Positions 8,698-16,178 of a stretch of DNA of 20,933 bases are shown here, piece by piece. Each line of letters starts with the position of its first letter. Position 1 is the stretch's first letter. Source of the stretch: DSBG01 sp049975365 (GTDB lineage Bacteria; Desulfobacterota; Desulfomonilia; UBA1062); assembly GCA_049975365.1 (NCBI GenBank), contig JBNGDS010000055.1, positions 1 through 20,933 on the forward strand. The letters run 5' to 3'. The notes beneath the pieces were generated by a model. The model was given only the letters and a program-made list of their open reading frames with translations. It searched no databases and was not told the origin of the DNA. The position numbers and the translations under genes were made by a program.

Positions 8698-8711
8698 CAC
8701 ACGGGTCGAAA

Positions 8712-9020
8712 ATGAAAAATCGAAGGAGAGATCGAAGGACCCGGTTACCAGACAAGGTAGGTGCAACCATCGCCTACTCGGATGCACTCACACATCTCAC
8801 AGGAGGATACGTCTGCAATATCAGCTCGCACGGCATGTTCATGGAGGCCGATACGGTTCTCGACAAGGATTCCTACCTCTCCCTGAAGCTGAATTCGGAA
8901 AATCTCATAGGGAAATCCATCTGGGTACAAGGTCTTGTGGTACGCACTGAACCCGGAGGCATGGGAATACGGTTCACCCATGCCAGCGATGACGACCTCT
9001 CGGGCCTCCTCACCTATTGA
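8712..9020 (+). CDS. PilZ domain protein
   Basis: A 102-aa protein that is essentially a single PilZ domain, the family that binds cyclic di-GMP and alters motility, exopolysaccharide or other targets. The arginine motif sits at the very N terminus (RRRDRRTR, residues 4-11), and the second motif, N-x-S-x-x-G, is NISSHG at residues 36-41. Both ligand-contact motifs are therefore intact, which argues for real cyclic di-GMP binding. The arginine motif requires the start at or before ATG 8712. No ribosome binding site is visible. The gene converges with the FTR gene 33 bp downstream. No cyclic di-GMP synthase or hydrolase lies in the window, so its partner is unknown. Confidence 0.88.
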   Translation: MKNRRRDRRTRLPDKVGATIAYSDALTHLTGGYVCNISSHGMFMEADTVLDKDSYLSLKLNSENLIGKSIWVQGLVVRTEPGGMGIRFTHASDDDLSGLLTY

Positions 9021-9052
9021 GGAACCGATCGGGTATCAGCCAGGGGTTCTCC

Positions 9053-9388
9053 TTACTCGAGATACTTCTCCGGCGGTCTTCTTTCCGGGACATAGACACG
9101 GGGGATCTTTCCCTCATTCCATTCCTTTGAGACATAGAGATTACAGTAGCAACTCCCGTATTCCTGTATGTCCGGAGCCCTGTACACACATGGGCAGATG
9201 ATGTCCCTGTCCTTGTCCTTGTCACCGGAGGCAAGCCTGCAGGGACAACTCATGTACCCATAGCGTTTTTTGTTGATGATCAGCCCCTCCAACAGATCGA
9301 AAACCCTCTCTCTGTCCTGATTGAAGAAATACCCCTGTGGTTCCTGAGCATTCTTAAGCCTCTCGTAGAGCTTGTGGATTTCATTCAT
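9053..9388 (-). CDS. ferredoxin:thioredoxin reductase catalytic-chain homologue
   Basis: A 111-aa iron-sulfur protein of the FTR beta family, which passes electrons from ferredoxin through a [4Fe-4S] cluster to a disulfide that reduces thioredoxin-like partners. Six cysteines form CPC (48-50), CPC (65-67) and CYC (80-82), where the plant and cyanobacterial chain has CPC, CPC and CHC. The intervals are 14 and 12 residues rather than 16 and 8, and Tyr replaces the His of the third motif. Such variants, with a segment like CPCVYRAPDIQEYGSCYC, are familiar in anaerobes. The start codon overlaps the stop of the glutaredoxin-like gene as ATGA, implying coupled translation and a shared job: the small thiol protein is the likely substrate. 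No variable-chain gene is present. Confidence 0.88.
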   Translation of the reverse strand: MNEIHKLYERLKNAQEPQGYFFNQDRERVFDLLEGLIINKKRYGYMSCPCRLASGDKDKDRDIICPCVYRAPDIQEYGSCYCNLYVSKEWNEGKIPRVYVPERRPPEKYLE

Positions 9389-9639
9389 AGATCGAGTGCC
9401 TCCCTGATATCATCCTCCCGGTATCCCACAATAATAGTACTCCCATCAATGATGATGGTAGGAAACGTGCACCTTGGATTGAATTGCTTCACTTCCTCAA
9501 GAATCCTGGCTCTCTCCAGCATATCCAGAAGATCGACATCGACGTATTCGTACTGAACGTTGTTGTCATTGAGCAGCTTTTTCGTGGCTTTGCAGTGACT
9601 GCATGTGCTGAGGGTGTAGAGCTTAACCGGTTTCTGCAT
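9385..9639 (-). CDS. glutaredoxin/NrdH-like thiol-disulfide protein
   Basis: An 84-aa single-domain thioredoxin-fold protein. The active site is CSHC (residues 13-16) after KLYTLST, followed by a helix. The cis-proline motif is FPT in CTFPTIIIDG, and the C-terminal glycine segment is VGYREDDI. I start it at ATG 9639, nine bases after AGGAGG. The longer frame opening at 9696 is unlikely because it would contain the -35 box and -10 box described for this gene. The protein is probably reduced by the overlapping FTR homologue and may serve ribonucleotide reductase, peroxiredoxins or other disulfide targets; its specific client is not visible here. Confidence 0.88.
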   Translation of the reverse strand: MQKPVKLYTLSTCSHCKATKKLLNDNNVQYEYVDVDLLDMLERARILEEVKQFNPRCTFPTIIIDGSTIIVGYREDDIREALDL

Positions 9640-9664
9640 AGCGAGTGTCCTCCTCTTTTCCTCT

Positions 9665-9693
9665 CTTATAATGCCATGGTCGCACGTATTCAA
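9665..9693 (-). promoter_or_regulatory. sigma-70 type promoter for the Grx-FTR pair
   Basis: On the minus strand, TTGAAT (9693-9688) and TATAAG (9670-9665) are exactly 17 bp apart, matching four of six and five of six consensus bases. Transcription would begin near 9658, leaving a leader of about 20 nt that holds the AGGAGG of the glutaredoxin-like gene. This makes the pair a unit separate from the formate dehydrogenase operon. The remaining bases up to the hairpin at 9848 show nothing I can name. Confidence 0.6.
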
Positions 9694-9847
9694 CACGTGA
9701 CCCTGGAAAATCTTCTTTCTAAGATCCTGTCGGGGAATGGCACTAAAGGATGTCCCGGTACTGAGATGAATTCATGCCGAAACAGTACTCTTCATGGGGA
9801 GAAATACGACGAGGGGAGGAGTGAGAGGATCAGGGAGAACGAAACCT

Positions 9848-9878
9848 CTTGAGCCGGGGATGTCATCCCCGGCTCAAG
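9848..9878 (-). terminator. strong hairpin closing the formate dehydrogenase operon
   Basis: The arms CTTGAGCCGGGGATG (9848-9862) and CATCCCCGGCTCAAG (9864-9878) are exact complements, giving roughly a 13-bp GC-rich stem with a tight loop. It begins 8 bp after the cytochrome b stop at 9886. The bases that follow in the direction of transcription are only moderately U-rich (AGGTTTCGTTC), so it may act as a terminator of modest efficiency, an mRNA stabiliser, or both. Confidence 0.7.
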
Positions 9879-9885
9879 AAACCTG

Positions 9886-10530
9886 TTATTGAGCTTCTTG
9901 TTCGGCTTTTCCTTCTTTCTCGGCCAGCCAGCGGCCCTTGTGCATTTCGCAGTACGCCCGGGTAGCCCACCCGTGGAACATGATCTGGACAGTCCCAGGA
10001 TTCCCGGCAGTACCAAGGTAGAGATGCACGATGAAGAATGACGCAATGATGAACACACTCATCACGTGGAGCATGTACGCCCATCTGGCGAGGACAACCG
10101 GATACGGCAGCGGGTTCCACATGACAAGTCCTGTGATCACGATGACGATGCCGAACACGAAGACGAACCAGAAGAAGAGCTTCTGCCCGGCATTGTACAT
10201 CCCGCAGGGTGGAAGGTCTTTCGCATCCCAGAGATAGCCGCCTGCCTTGAGGATCCACTTTGCATCATCAGGGACAAACTTCACCTCTTTCCACCACATC
10301 GCACTCGCCGCGATCAGAGAAAAAGCAAACACCACTCCTGAGAATATATGCATCCATTTCGTTGCATAGTATCCTCCCAGAACGGTCGGTATGATGGACC
10401 AGCTGTGGAACATCAGCCCAAGACCGGTCAACAGGGCAAACAGACAGCTGCCTGCCAGCAGCCAGTGAATGATTCTCTCTTCTGCTGTGGTAACGTATAC
10501 CATCCCGTCTCTCTTAGACATCTGCCTCAC
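9886..10530 (-). CDS. fdnI: formate dehydrogenase-N type cytochrome b subunit (gamma)
   Basis: A 214-aa integral membrane dihaem cytochrome b that takes electrons from the beta subunit and passes them to the quinone pool. Four hydrophobic helices lie at about residues 20-42, 58-80, 117-138 and 148-174. Histidines at 22, 61, 155 and 169 fall where E. coli FdnI has its haem and quinone-site histidines (18, 57, 155, 169). Length matches FdnI (about 217 aa). The frame opens at GTG 10530, overlapping the beta gene by 17 bp; ATG at 10521 is an equally possible start behind GGTGAGG. It is the last gene of the operon before the hairpin. The symbol reflects similarity in architecture to E. coli FdnI. 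Confidence 0.92.
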   Translation of the reverse strand: MRQMSKRDGMVYVTTAEERIIHWLLAGSCLFALLTGLGLMFHSWSIIPTVLGGYYATKWMHIFSGVVFAFSLIAASAMWWKEVKFVPDDAKWILKAGGYLWDAKDLPPCGMYNAGQKLFFWFVFVFGIVIVITGLVMWNPLPYPVVLARWAYMLHVMSVFIIASFFIVHLYLGTAGNPGTVQIMFHGWATRAYCEMHKGRWLAEKEGKAEQEAQ

Positions 10531-11308
10531 CCCCTTCCTTCTTCTTTTCCTCTACGAGATGCGGGCCTCGCAACATGTAGTGCAGAATCGCGAGCCCTGC
10601 AACACCGCCCATTCCAATGAGGGTGAAGGGCTTGAAGAGATTCTTCCACCACAGAATGGTGGTCGGCATCTTCGGATTTGGATTCATGTGCGAGAGATCA
10701 GCAGGCTTCACATCTGGTGGAAGGACATAGAGAACGTGCGTCTCGTAGTTGGGGTTGCTTGGATATACCGTGCCCCCGGTCTCCAGGGCACGTGCATGCG
10801 CCTTTTCAATCATGGCCTCCTTGGGCCCGAAATCCAGACATCCCGTGTTACATGCAGTCACACATGCAGGTTTCATCCCATTGGTAATCCGGTCATAGCA
10901 CAGCGTGCACTTCGCGATCTTTTCATCTTCCCTGGAATACCGTGGAATATCGAACGGACAGCCCACGATGCAGGCCTTGCATCCGATGCAGTAGTCAGGG
11001 TTGTGCACAACGGCACCATTGTCCATTCGGACCAGAGCTCCGGGAGAAGGACATGCCTTGACACAGGCTGGCCAGTCGCAGTGCATGCAGGCATCGTGGC
11101 GCATGATCCATTGAATATCAGATCCATTGCTCAGCTCGTCGAACCTGATCAGTGTCCAGGTGGTGTAGGACAGATCCAAGGGATTCTGCAGCGATCCTGA
11201 GAACTGAGTCGTTTCCGCAGGGAGATCATTCCACTGCTTACAGGCAACCTGGCATGCTCTGCATCCAGTGCACTTCGTCAGATCTATGTATTTGACATAT
11301 TCAGCCAT
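10514..11308 (-). CDS. fdnH: formate dehydrogenase iron-sulfur subunit (beta)
   Basis: A 264-aa electron-transfer subunit with four ferredoxin-type cysteine groups: CTGCRACQVAC (13-23), then CMHCDWPACVKACP, CIGCKACIVGCP, and CTLCYDRITNGMKPACVTAC. This is the standard set for four [4Fe-4S] clusters of the FdnH/DMSO-reductase-partner family. A C-terminal hydrophobic helix (about residues 226-246, TLIGMGGVAGLAILHYM) would anchor it in the membrane beside the cytochrome b subunit, as in E. coli FdnH (294 aa). The protein has no signal peptide of its own and would be carried across the membrane with the Tat-exported alpha subunit. Its start lies 3 bp after the fdnG stop, with AGAGAGGGGG as ribosome binding site. 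Confidence 0.94.
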   Translation of the reverse strand: MAEYVKYIDLTKCTGCRACQVACKQWNDLPAETTQFSGSLQNPLDLSYTTWTLIRFDELSNGSDIQWIMRHDACMHCDWPACVKACPSPGALVRMDNGAVVHNPDYCIGCKACIVGCPFDIPRYSREDEKIAKCTLCYDRITNGMKPACVTACNTGCLDFGPKEAMIEKAHARALETGGTVYPSNPNYETHVLYVLPPDVKPADLSHMNPNPKMPTTILWWKNLFKPFTLIGMGGVAGLAILHYMLRGPHLVEEKKKEGGEADV

Positions 11309-11311
11309 GAC

Positions 11312-14300
11312 TTACCCCCTCTCTCTATTCACATCGACCAGGAACGCCTTGTACTCGGGGATCATGGTGTTCGCGTCTCCGATGAAGGGGGTCAGGTCGT
11401 TGGCGATGTCTCCCGTCACACGGCCCTTGTAGCCGAAGTGCCACAGCATTCCTATCTGGTGCAGTTCCTGACCGGCAACTGTAAAAGGCCGAATCCGCTT
11501 GGTAACCAGTGCATACGCACGGATACCCTCCTGGTTTCTGATGGAGGTAATTCTGACCGTGTCTCCGTTCCTGATACCCTTGTGTGAGGCCAGTTCCTCG
11601 CTCATCTCTACGAACATATTGGGTACCATTTCATTGATCCAGGGCAGCCACCTGGTCATCTGCCCTGCCTGCCAGTGTTCGGTAACCCGGTAGGTGGTGC
11701 AGACGATGGGGAATTTCCCGGCATCAGGACTCCCAAATACGCACGCTGCTGCACCATCCACCAGCATCGGATCGCATACCTGCTCCTGGACGGCCTTGTC
11801 CCAGCGGTAGATCACTGGAGATTCCTGCTGTGAGGAGAGCAGGTTCCTGACCTGAGACTCTAGTGGTTCGTAGTGCTCAGGGAACGGACCGTCCGCCATT
11901 CCCGGACTGAACAGGAGACCATGGCCATCGGGGATCATGATGAACGGATACTTGCTGCCAGGGGGCCATCCACCGTCGGGTACATCTCCCAACCATTTTT
12001 TCGACAGGGGGTCCCACCAGATAACCGGCTTGTCCTTTGCCCAGGGCCTTCCGGCAAGATCCACACTCGCACGGTTGTAGATGACCCTGCGGTTCACCGG
12101 CCAGCACCATGACCACTCGTGGTAGAATCCGAGGCCTGTGGGATCTGCTGTACTTCGCCGCATCATCCTGTTCTCGGTATCAGTTATGGAGTTGCAGTAG
12201 AGCCAGTTCCCGCTGCAGGTAGATCCGTCATCCTGAAGAAATGCGAAACTCGGGACCATCTGCCCTGCCTTGTAGACCTTGCCGTTGATCTCCATGTCTT
12301 TCAGGAAAAAGCCGTTGATCTCCTTTGCCACCTCGTGAACCGAGGGATGGTGGGATGCCATGCTCATGCCCATGGGCGCATATTCCCAGGTCAGGTTGAG
12401 AATAGGCTCCGGGAATGCCCCTTCTTCCTTCTCATAGAGATGCTTGATCCTGTGAACGAGTTCGGTGACGATCCACAGATCGTCGTGCGCATCTCCCGGC
12501 GGTTCGGTAGCCTTGTACCTCCACTGGGCCCATCTTCCAGAATTGGAAACAGACCCTTCTTTCTCCATGGATGCGGCCGCGGGCAGGAGGAACACTTCCG
12601 TGTTGATGTATGCAGGATCGACCCCAGCGGCTTTCTGCCAGAAACTCGCTGTTTCCGTCTCCCACAGGTCGACGGCAACGAGCCAGTCGAGCTTGGCAAG
12701 TGCCCGCCTGATCAAGCGGGAACTCGGACACCCGACTGCGGGATTCTGCCCCCAGCAGAAAAGCCCCTTGATGTTGCCCCAGGCCATCTGTTCGAAGATG
12801 GGGATGGTGGAGTAATTCTTCCCGTTGTCGATCTTGCCCAGGTACGAATACGACTCCTCCAGATCGACGTCTCTCCAGAATGCCTTCAGGAGACTTGCCG
12901 AATACTTTGGATAGTTGCTCCACCAGTTCGCACTCATGGGGTCAGTGCTCACCGGTGTGCTCTCTTTGACGTACTGCTCATAGGTCTGCTGGGAAGCAAC
13001 CGGGGTCTTCAGGTATCCTGGAAGGATGTGGAATAGAGCAGCGTGGTCCGTAGACCCCTGAACGTTGCTTTCACCTCGGAGTGCATTGATACCGCCACCG
13101 GCAACACCTATATTGCCCAGCAGAAGCTGAAGGACTGCATAGGCCCGGACATTCTGGGATCCATAGGTGTGCTGGGTCGCTCCCATGGCATACATGATGG
13201 TCGCTGACTTCTCGGGAAGGTAGGTGGAAGTGTACAGATCGTATACCTCCTCGTATGCTGTTTGATCGCCACCGGTGATCTCGCACACTTGTTCCAGCGT
13301 ATAGCGGCTGTAGTGTTTCTTCAGGAGCTGGAATACACAGTTCGGATCAGTGAGCGTGGGGTCCTTTTTCGGGATACCATTCTCGTCTCGCTGATAGGTC
13401 CAGGTGGATTTGTCATACTTCCCATCGGTCAGCCCAGAGAACACTCCATCAAGTTCTGCCGGCCCCCTGAAATTCGGGTCCACCAGGAACGCCGCGTTCG
13501 TGTAATTGACTACATACTCCTTCTGGATCCTGTCGTTCTTGATGGCAAAGTTGATCATACCTCCGATGAATGCGATATCACTGCCCGATCTCAGCCGGAC
13601 ATACTTGTCTGATGTGGCACAGGTCCGGGTAAATCTCGGATCCACAGTGATAAGTTTCGCTCCTCTCTTGGCTCGGGCTTCATTGACCCACTTGAAGGAG
13701 ATAGGATGATTCTCGGCTGCATTCGAACCGATGATCATGATGACATCTGCATACTTGATATCGATCCAGTGATTCGTCATTGCCCCACGACCGAATGAAT
13801 TCGCCAGACCGGCGACAGTGGAGCTGTGTCAGATTCGCGCCTGGTGTTCTATATACACCAGGCCGAGTGATCGCTTGAATTTTACGAGGGGATACACCTC
13901 CTCGTTGTCAAGAGCTGCTCCACCGAGCGAGGCGATGTTTTCAACCCTGTTGACAATCTCTCCCTTGCTGTTGGTTTTCACGAATCCAGCATCACGGGTG
14001 TCCTTGACATTGCGTGCGATCTTGTCAAGGGCCCATTCCCAGCTTACTTCCTTCCAGGAATCGGCTCCAGGCGCCCGGTACAGTACCTTGTTCAACCGCT
14101 TGTCATTGTTTGAGATCTGATACAGTGCGGTCCCCTTCGAGCAGAGGGAACCCTGGTTGACGGGATGATTGGGATCGCCTTCGGTGTTGATGACTTTCCC
14201 ATTCCTGACGTGGGCAATGATTCCACACCCCACACCGCAGTAACAACAGATCGTGGGAACCTCCTTGGCATACTGTACCTTCAGAGGCTTCGCGAACGCA

Positions 14301-14386
14301 GGCCTTACACCGAAGCTCGTCCCGATGCCGGCCGCAGCCAGGGTTCCACCTGAGAGTTTCAGGAACCCCCTCCTCGTAATGTTCAT
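11312..14386 (-). CDS. fdnG: formate dehydrogenase-N catalytic subunit (alpha), selenocysteine-containing
   Basis: A 1024-aa molybdopterin enzyme oxidising formate to CO2 in the periplasm. Residues 1-32 are a twin-arginine signal (TRRGFLKLS). Cys47, 50, 54 and 82 (C-x2-C-x3-C-x27-C) bind a [4Fe-4S] cluster. An in-frame UGA at 13831-13829 falls exactly where E. coli FdnG has selenocysteine (context HQARI-U-HSSTVAGLANSFGRGAMTNHW) and is residue 186. Reading through it gives a product close in length to E. coli FdnG (1015 aa), with bis-MGD domains and the C-terminal cofactor domain ending LTPFIGDANTMIPEYKAFLV. A SECIS hairpin follows the UGA. The start at 14386 is supported by AGGGGGG. Standard annotation would split this into a 185-aa and an 822-aa piece. 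It is cotranscribed with beta and gamma subunits; selenocysteine and molybdenum-cofactor machinery are outside the window. Confidence 0.96.
13791..13831 (-). ncRNA. SECIS element for UGA-selenocysteine decoding in fdnG
   Basis: Immediately downstream of the UGA the mRNA forms a hairpin with stem CGCC/GGCG and apical loop GGUCU (13814-13802). Loop sequence and 18-nt distance from the UGA are the same as in the E. coli fdhF SECIS, the site bound by elongation factor SelB, and an unpaired U lies just below the stem as in E. coli. This supports decoding of UGA as selenocysteine rather than a nonsense mutation. Confidence 0.85.
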
Positions 14387-14731
14387 ATAGCCCCCCCTGT
14401 TAATGTATTCGTCTCCTCATTGTATACTATCGATGTCGAAAAGCACAACCCCAAAATGAGCCATGATTCATTGTATATATATGTTTTCATTTACATAATT
14501 AAATGCTTCCGTGCTGTTCTCCTTCCCCTGCACATTCTCTGCCTTCACGCGCACCATCTCACCGATTCCCCATGGGCATGTGCACACGGGACTTTTTCAC
14601 GCCCTTTTCGCATATGGTCTCAAGACCTCGCCCGAATAGAAGCCTTCTCTACGATCAGTACAACCAATATCTATTGACAGTCATTCGTGTTTTATCTCAC
14701 AATACTATCCACGACCTTGAGGAGGGATCTC
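14387..14731. promoter_or_regulatory. divergent regulatory region between fdnG and the DUF2892-like gene
   Basis: This 345-bp stretch contains no convincing gene. Its fdnG-proximal half is AT-rich and carries a 10-bp direct repeat, TCATTGTATA at 14417-14426 and 14468-14477, 51 bp apart, plus a short dyad AATGA/TCATT (14455-14472). On the fdnG strand each repeat reads TATACAATGA and could serve as a -10 box; the nearer one has a weak TTGTGC 16 bp upstream. I saw no clean FNR or sigma-54 consensus. On the other strand the DUF2892-like gene has its own promoter. Confidence 0.45.
14674..14703 (+). promoter_or_regulatory. candidate promoter for the DUF2892-like gene
   Basis: A perfect -35 box TTGACA (14674-14679) is followed after 18 bp by CACAAT (14698-14703), four of six to the -10 consensus. 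Transcription would start near 14710, just before the GGAGGGA ribosome binding site at 14721-14727. Confidence 0.45.
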
Positions 14732-14935
14732 ATGGAGCAGAATGTCGGGCTGATTGACAGAGTAGCCAGAGGCTTTGCAGCTGTTTTGCTCATTTTCATT
14801 CTGGTCAGGAGTTCAAAGGTGGGCCTCATGAGTGCACTGTTGCTTGTAGTGAGCGGTTCGCTTCTCTCGAGCGCAGCGTCAGGATACTGCCCGCTCTATA
14901 CACAGCTTGGGATCACCACGAACACAGATGCCTAG
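14732..14935 (+). CDS. small DUF2892-like (YgaP-type) inner membrane protein
   Basis: A 67-aa protein with two hydrophobic segments (about residues 14-26 and 31-50) ending in the family-typical GYCPLYTQLGITT. The N-terminal pattern N-V-G-x-x-D-R-x-x-R and the C-terminal CPLY with its Cys match the DUF2892 family, which occurs alone or fused to rhodanese domains as in YgaP. The start ATG 14732 is preceded by GAGGAGGGA at good spacing; upstream in-frame codons are not needed. It is a single gene, divergent from fdnG and convergent with pgsA 43 bp away. Its biochemical role is unknown; a link to sulfur or redox chemistry is suggested only by the rhodanese fusions in other proteins. Confidence 0.85.
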   Translation: MEQNVGLIDRVARGFAAVLLIFILVRSSKVGLMSALLLVVSGSLLSSAASGYCPLYTQLGITTNTDA

Positions 14936-14977
14936 AAAGGGCTCTCAGGTCAGCGAACAGGACCGATGTGCCGCTTT

Positions 14978-15517
14978 CTACGGAGCAACAACCTGTTTCA
15001 GGTAGCCGTATAGGTAATCGAACCCTGACCACAGGGTGAAGAACAGGGCAATCCAGAGGAAAAATTCTCCTGCTCTGTGAAACTCCACACCAAGGATGGG
15101 ATAGTGGATCAAGAGCGGGATGATCGCTGCACATTGGAACGCTGTCTTGTATTTCCCGATCCAGTTCGCAGCGATCACTATATGTTTTTCGGTTGCAATG
15201 CTTCTGAGCCCTGTCACCGCTATTTCTCTACCGATGATGACAACAGCTATCCATGCAGGCACCCGCCCCATAGGGATGAGCATGATCAGGACGCTGACGA
15301 TCAGCAGCTTGTCTGCCAGGGGGTCAAGGAGTTTCCCGAGATCACTGACGATGTCGTATTTCCGTGCAAAATACCCGTCAAGAACGTCGGTGATCGTTGC
15401 TGCAATGAACAGGATAGCCGCAATAAGAGATGTGATACGTCCATCCCAGAGGAGCAGCACTACGATGACCGGTACGACCCCGATACGTGATATGGTCAAT
15501 GCGTTCGCCACGTTCAT
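14978..15517 (-). CDS. pgsA: CDP-diacylglycerol-glycerol-3-phosphate 3-phosphatidyltransferase
   Basis: A 179-aa membrane enzyme that condenses CDP-diacylglycerol with glycerol 3-phosphate to phosphatidylglycerol phosphate, the committed step to phosphatidylglycerol and cardiolipin. The CDP-alcohol phosphotransferase signature D-G-x2-A-R-x8-G-x3-D-x3-D is complete: Asp47, Gly48, Ala51, Arg52, Gly61, Asp65 and Asp69. About four to six hydrophobic helices span the rest, and length is normal. The choice of PgsA over phosphatidylserine or cardiolipin synthase rests on overall pattern (NALTISRIGVVPV, GRVPAW). It overlaps the transglycosylase gene by the 4-bp ATGA and is the last gene of the minus-strand operon. 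Confidence 0.92.
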   Translation of the reverse strand: MNVANALTISRIGVVPVIVVLLLWDGRITSLIAAILFIAATITDVLDGYFARKYDIVSDLGKLLDPLADKLLIVSVLIMLIPMGRVPAWIAVVIIGREIAVTGLRSIATEKHIVIAANWIGKYKTAFQCAAIIPLLIHYPILGVEFHRAGEFFLWIALFFTLWSGFDYLYGYLKQVVAP

Positions 15518-16095
15518 TCAGCGGCATGTCCTCCTCCATTGAATATGGCAAGCACATTGTTAACATACTCTTGTGTTTCTTGGTAGGGAGGAATTCCACC
15601 GTATGCATCTACCACAGTGGGACCGGCATTGTATGCAGCCAGGGCCTTCGTGAGATCCCCTCGATATCTCTTCAGCAATCGGGAGATATACCTCGTTCCC
15701 CCAGTAATGTTTTCCACAGGATCCCACGGGTCACAGATCCCGAGTTCACGTGCGGTTTCGGGCATAAGTTGCATGAGACCCATGGCTCCCTTGGGTGAAA
15801 AGGCTCGTGCATTGAACCCCGATTCCACTTCTATAATGCTCTGTATAAGAGACGGATCCATTCCTTCTTGGGCCGCGATACTCGCCACGATGGTCTCATA
15901 CGCACCCTTGCTTCGGGATGAGTACCTGTGTTTGGGCTTTTCTCGAGCGTACATCTGCCAGTCAGTACCCGTGGGACAGTTGGTGAATACCAGTGCACCG
16001 CTTTCGTCGTGCCTGACGAAGATATCGCCGCGGCAGGGGTCCGAATGGCAGAGGAATACCGCTGCAATGCACATACTTACCCAAACTGCTCTCAT
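15514..16095 (-). CDS. lytic transglycosylase (SLT family) with DUF4124-like N-terminal segment
   Basis: A 193-aa exported murein hydrolase that cleaves peptidoglycan glycan strands with anhydro-muramyl formation. A signal peptide (MRAVWVSMCIAAVFL) is followed by a DUF4124-like strand segment (DIFVRHDESGALVFTNCPTG) and the goose-lysozyme-like SLT domain: catalytic Glu91 in IIEVESGFN, then GAMGLMQLMPETA and AAYNAGP. ATG 16095 is preferred because AGGGG lies just ahead and the signal peptide starts cleanly; ATG 16119 would add eight residues and has no visible ribosome binding site. It is 83 bp downstream of the kinase gene and overlaps pgsA by 4 bp. Role: wall turnover or insertion of envelope machinery. 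Confidence 0.9.
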   Translation of the reverse strand: MRAVWVSMCIAAVFLCHSDPCRGDIFVRHDESGALVFTNCPTGTDWQMYAREKPKHRYSSRSKGAYETIVASIAAQEGMDPSLIQSIIEVESGFNARAFSPKGAMGLMQLMPETARELGICDPWDPVENITGGTRYISRLLKRYRGDLTKALAAYNAGPTVVDAYGGIPPYQETQEYVNNVLAIFNGGGHAAE

Positions 16096-16178
16096 ACCAA
16101 CCCCTATCGTCAGATTCATAGAGAATCAAAAGGTCTCTTAGATCATCAAGGACCGAAGCGGACTTTCCGCCGGGAATC

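Noticed and set aside
8578..8711. cyclic di-GMP (GEMM) riboswitch ahead of the PilZ gene
   Set aside because: I looked for the conserved GEMM sequence elements and they are absent; only the unrelated pseudoknot-like pairing remains.
8594..8950. 118-aa open frame overlapping the PilZ gene in another frame
   Set aside because: The PilZ frame carries both family motifs; this frame has no domain-like features.
9640..9696. 19-residue N-terminal extension of the glutaredoxin-like protein
   Set aside because: These bases hold a good promoter (17-bp spacer) and the AGGAGG for ATG 9639.
10469..11200. 243-aa plus-strand open frame opposite the FDH beta and gamma genes
   Set aside because: Antisense to clear cysteine-motif coding sequence; no ribosome binding site and no recognisable domain.
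12119..13036. 305-aa open frame on the plus strand inside fdnG
   Set aside because: It is antisense to a strongly conserved part of fdnG and its translation resembles no protein; long antisense frames are common opposite GC-rich codons.
13781..13831. fdnG as a pseudogene broken by a nonsense codon
   Set aside because: The stop is UGA at the exact selenocysteine site, the frame continues with perfect family sequence, and a SECIS hairpin follows.
14420..14677. 85-aa plus-strand open frame in the fdnG upstream region
   Set aside because: No ribosome binding site, odd composition (Tyr/Ile run from a TATATATA stretch), and it overlaps the promoter of the next gene.
16155..16172. small hairpin (GCGGA/TCCGC) between kinase and transglycosylase genes as a terminator
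   Set aside because: Only 5 bp and no U-run in the direction of transcription; read-through to the transglycosylase gene is more likely.
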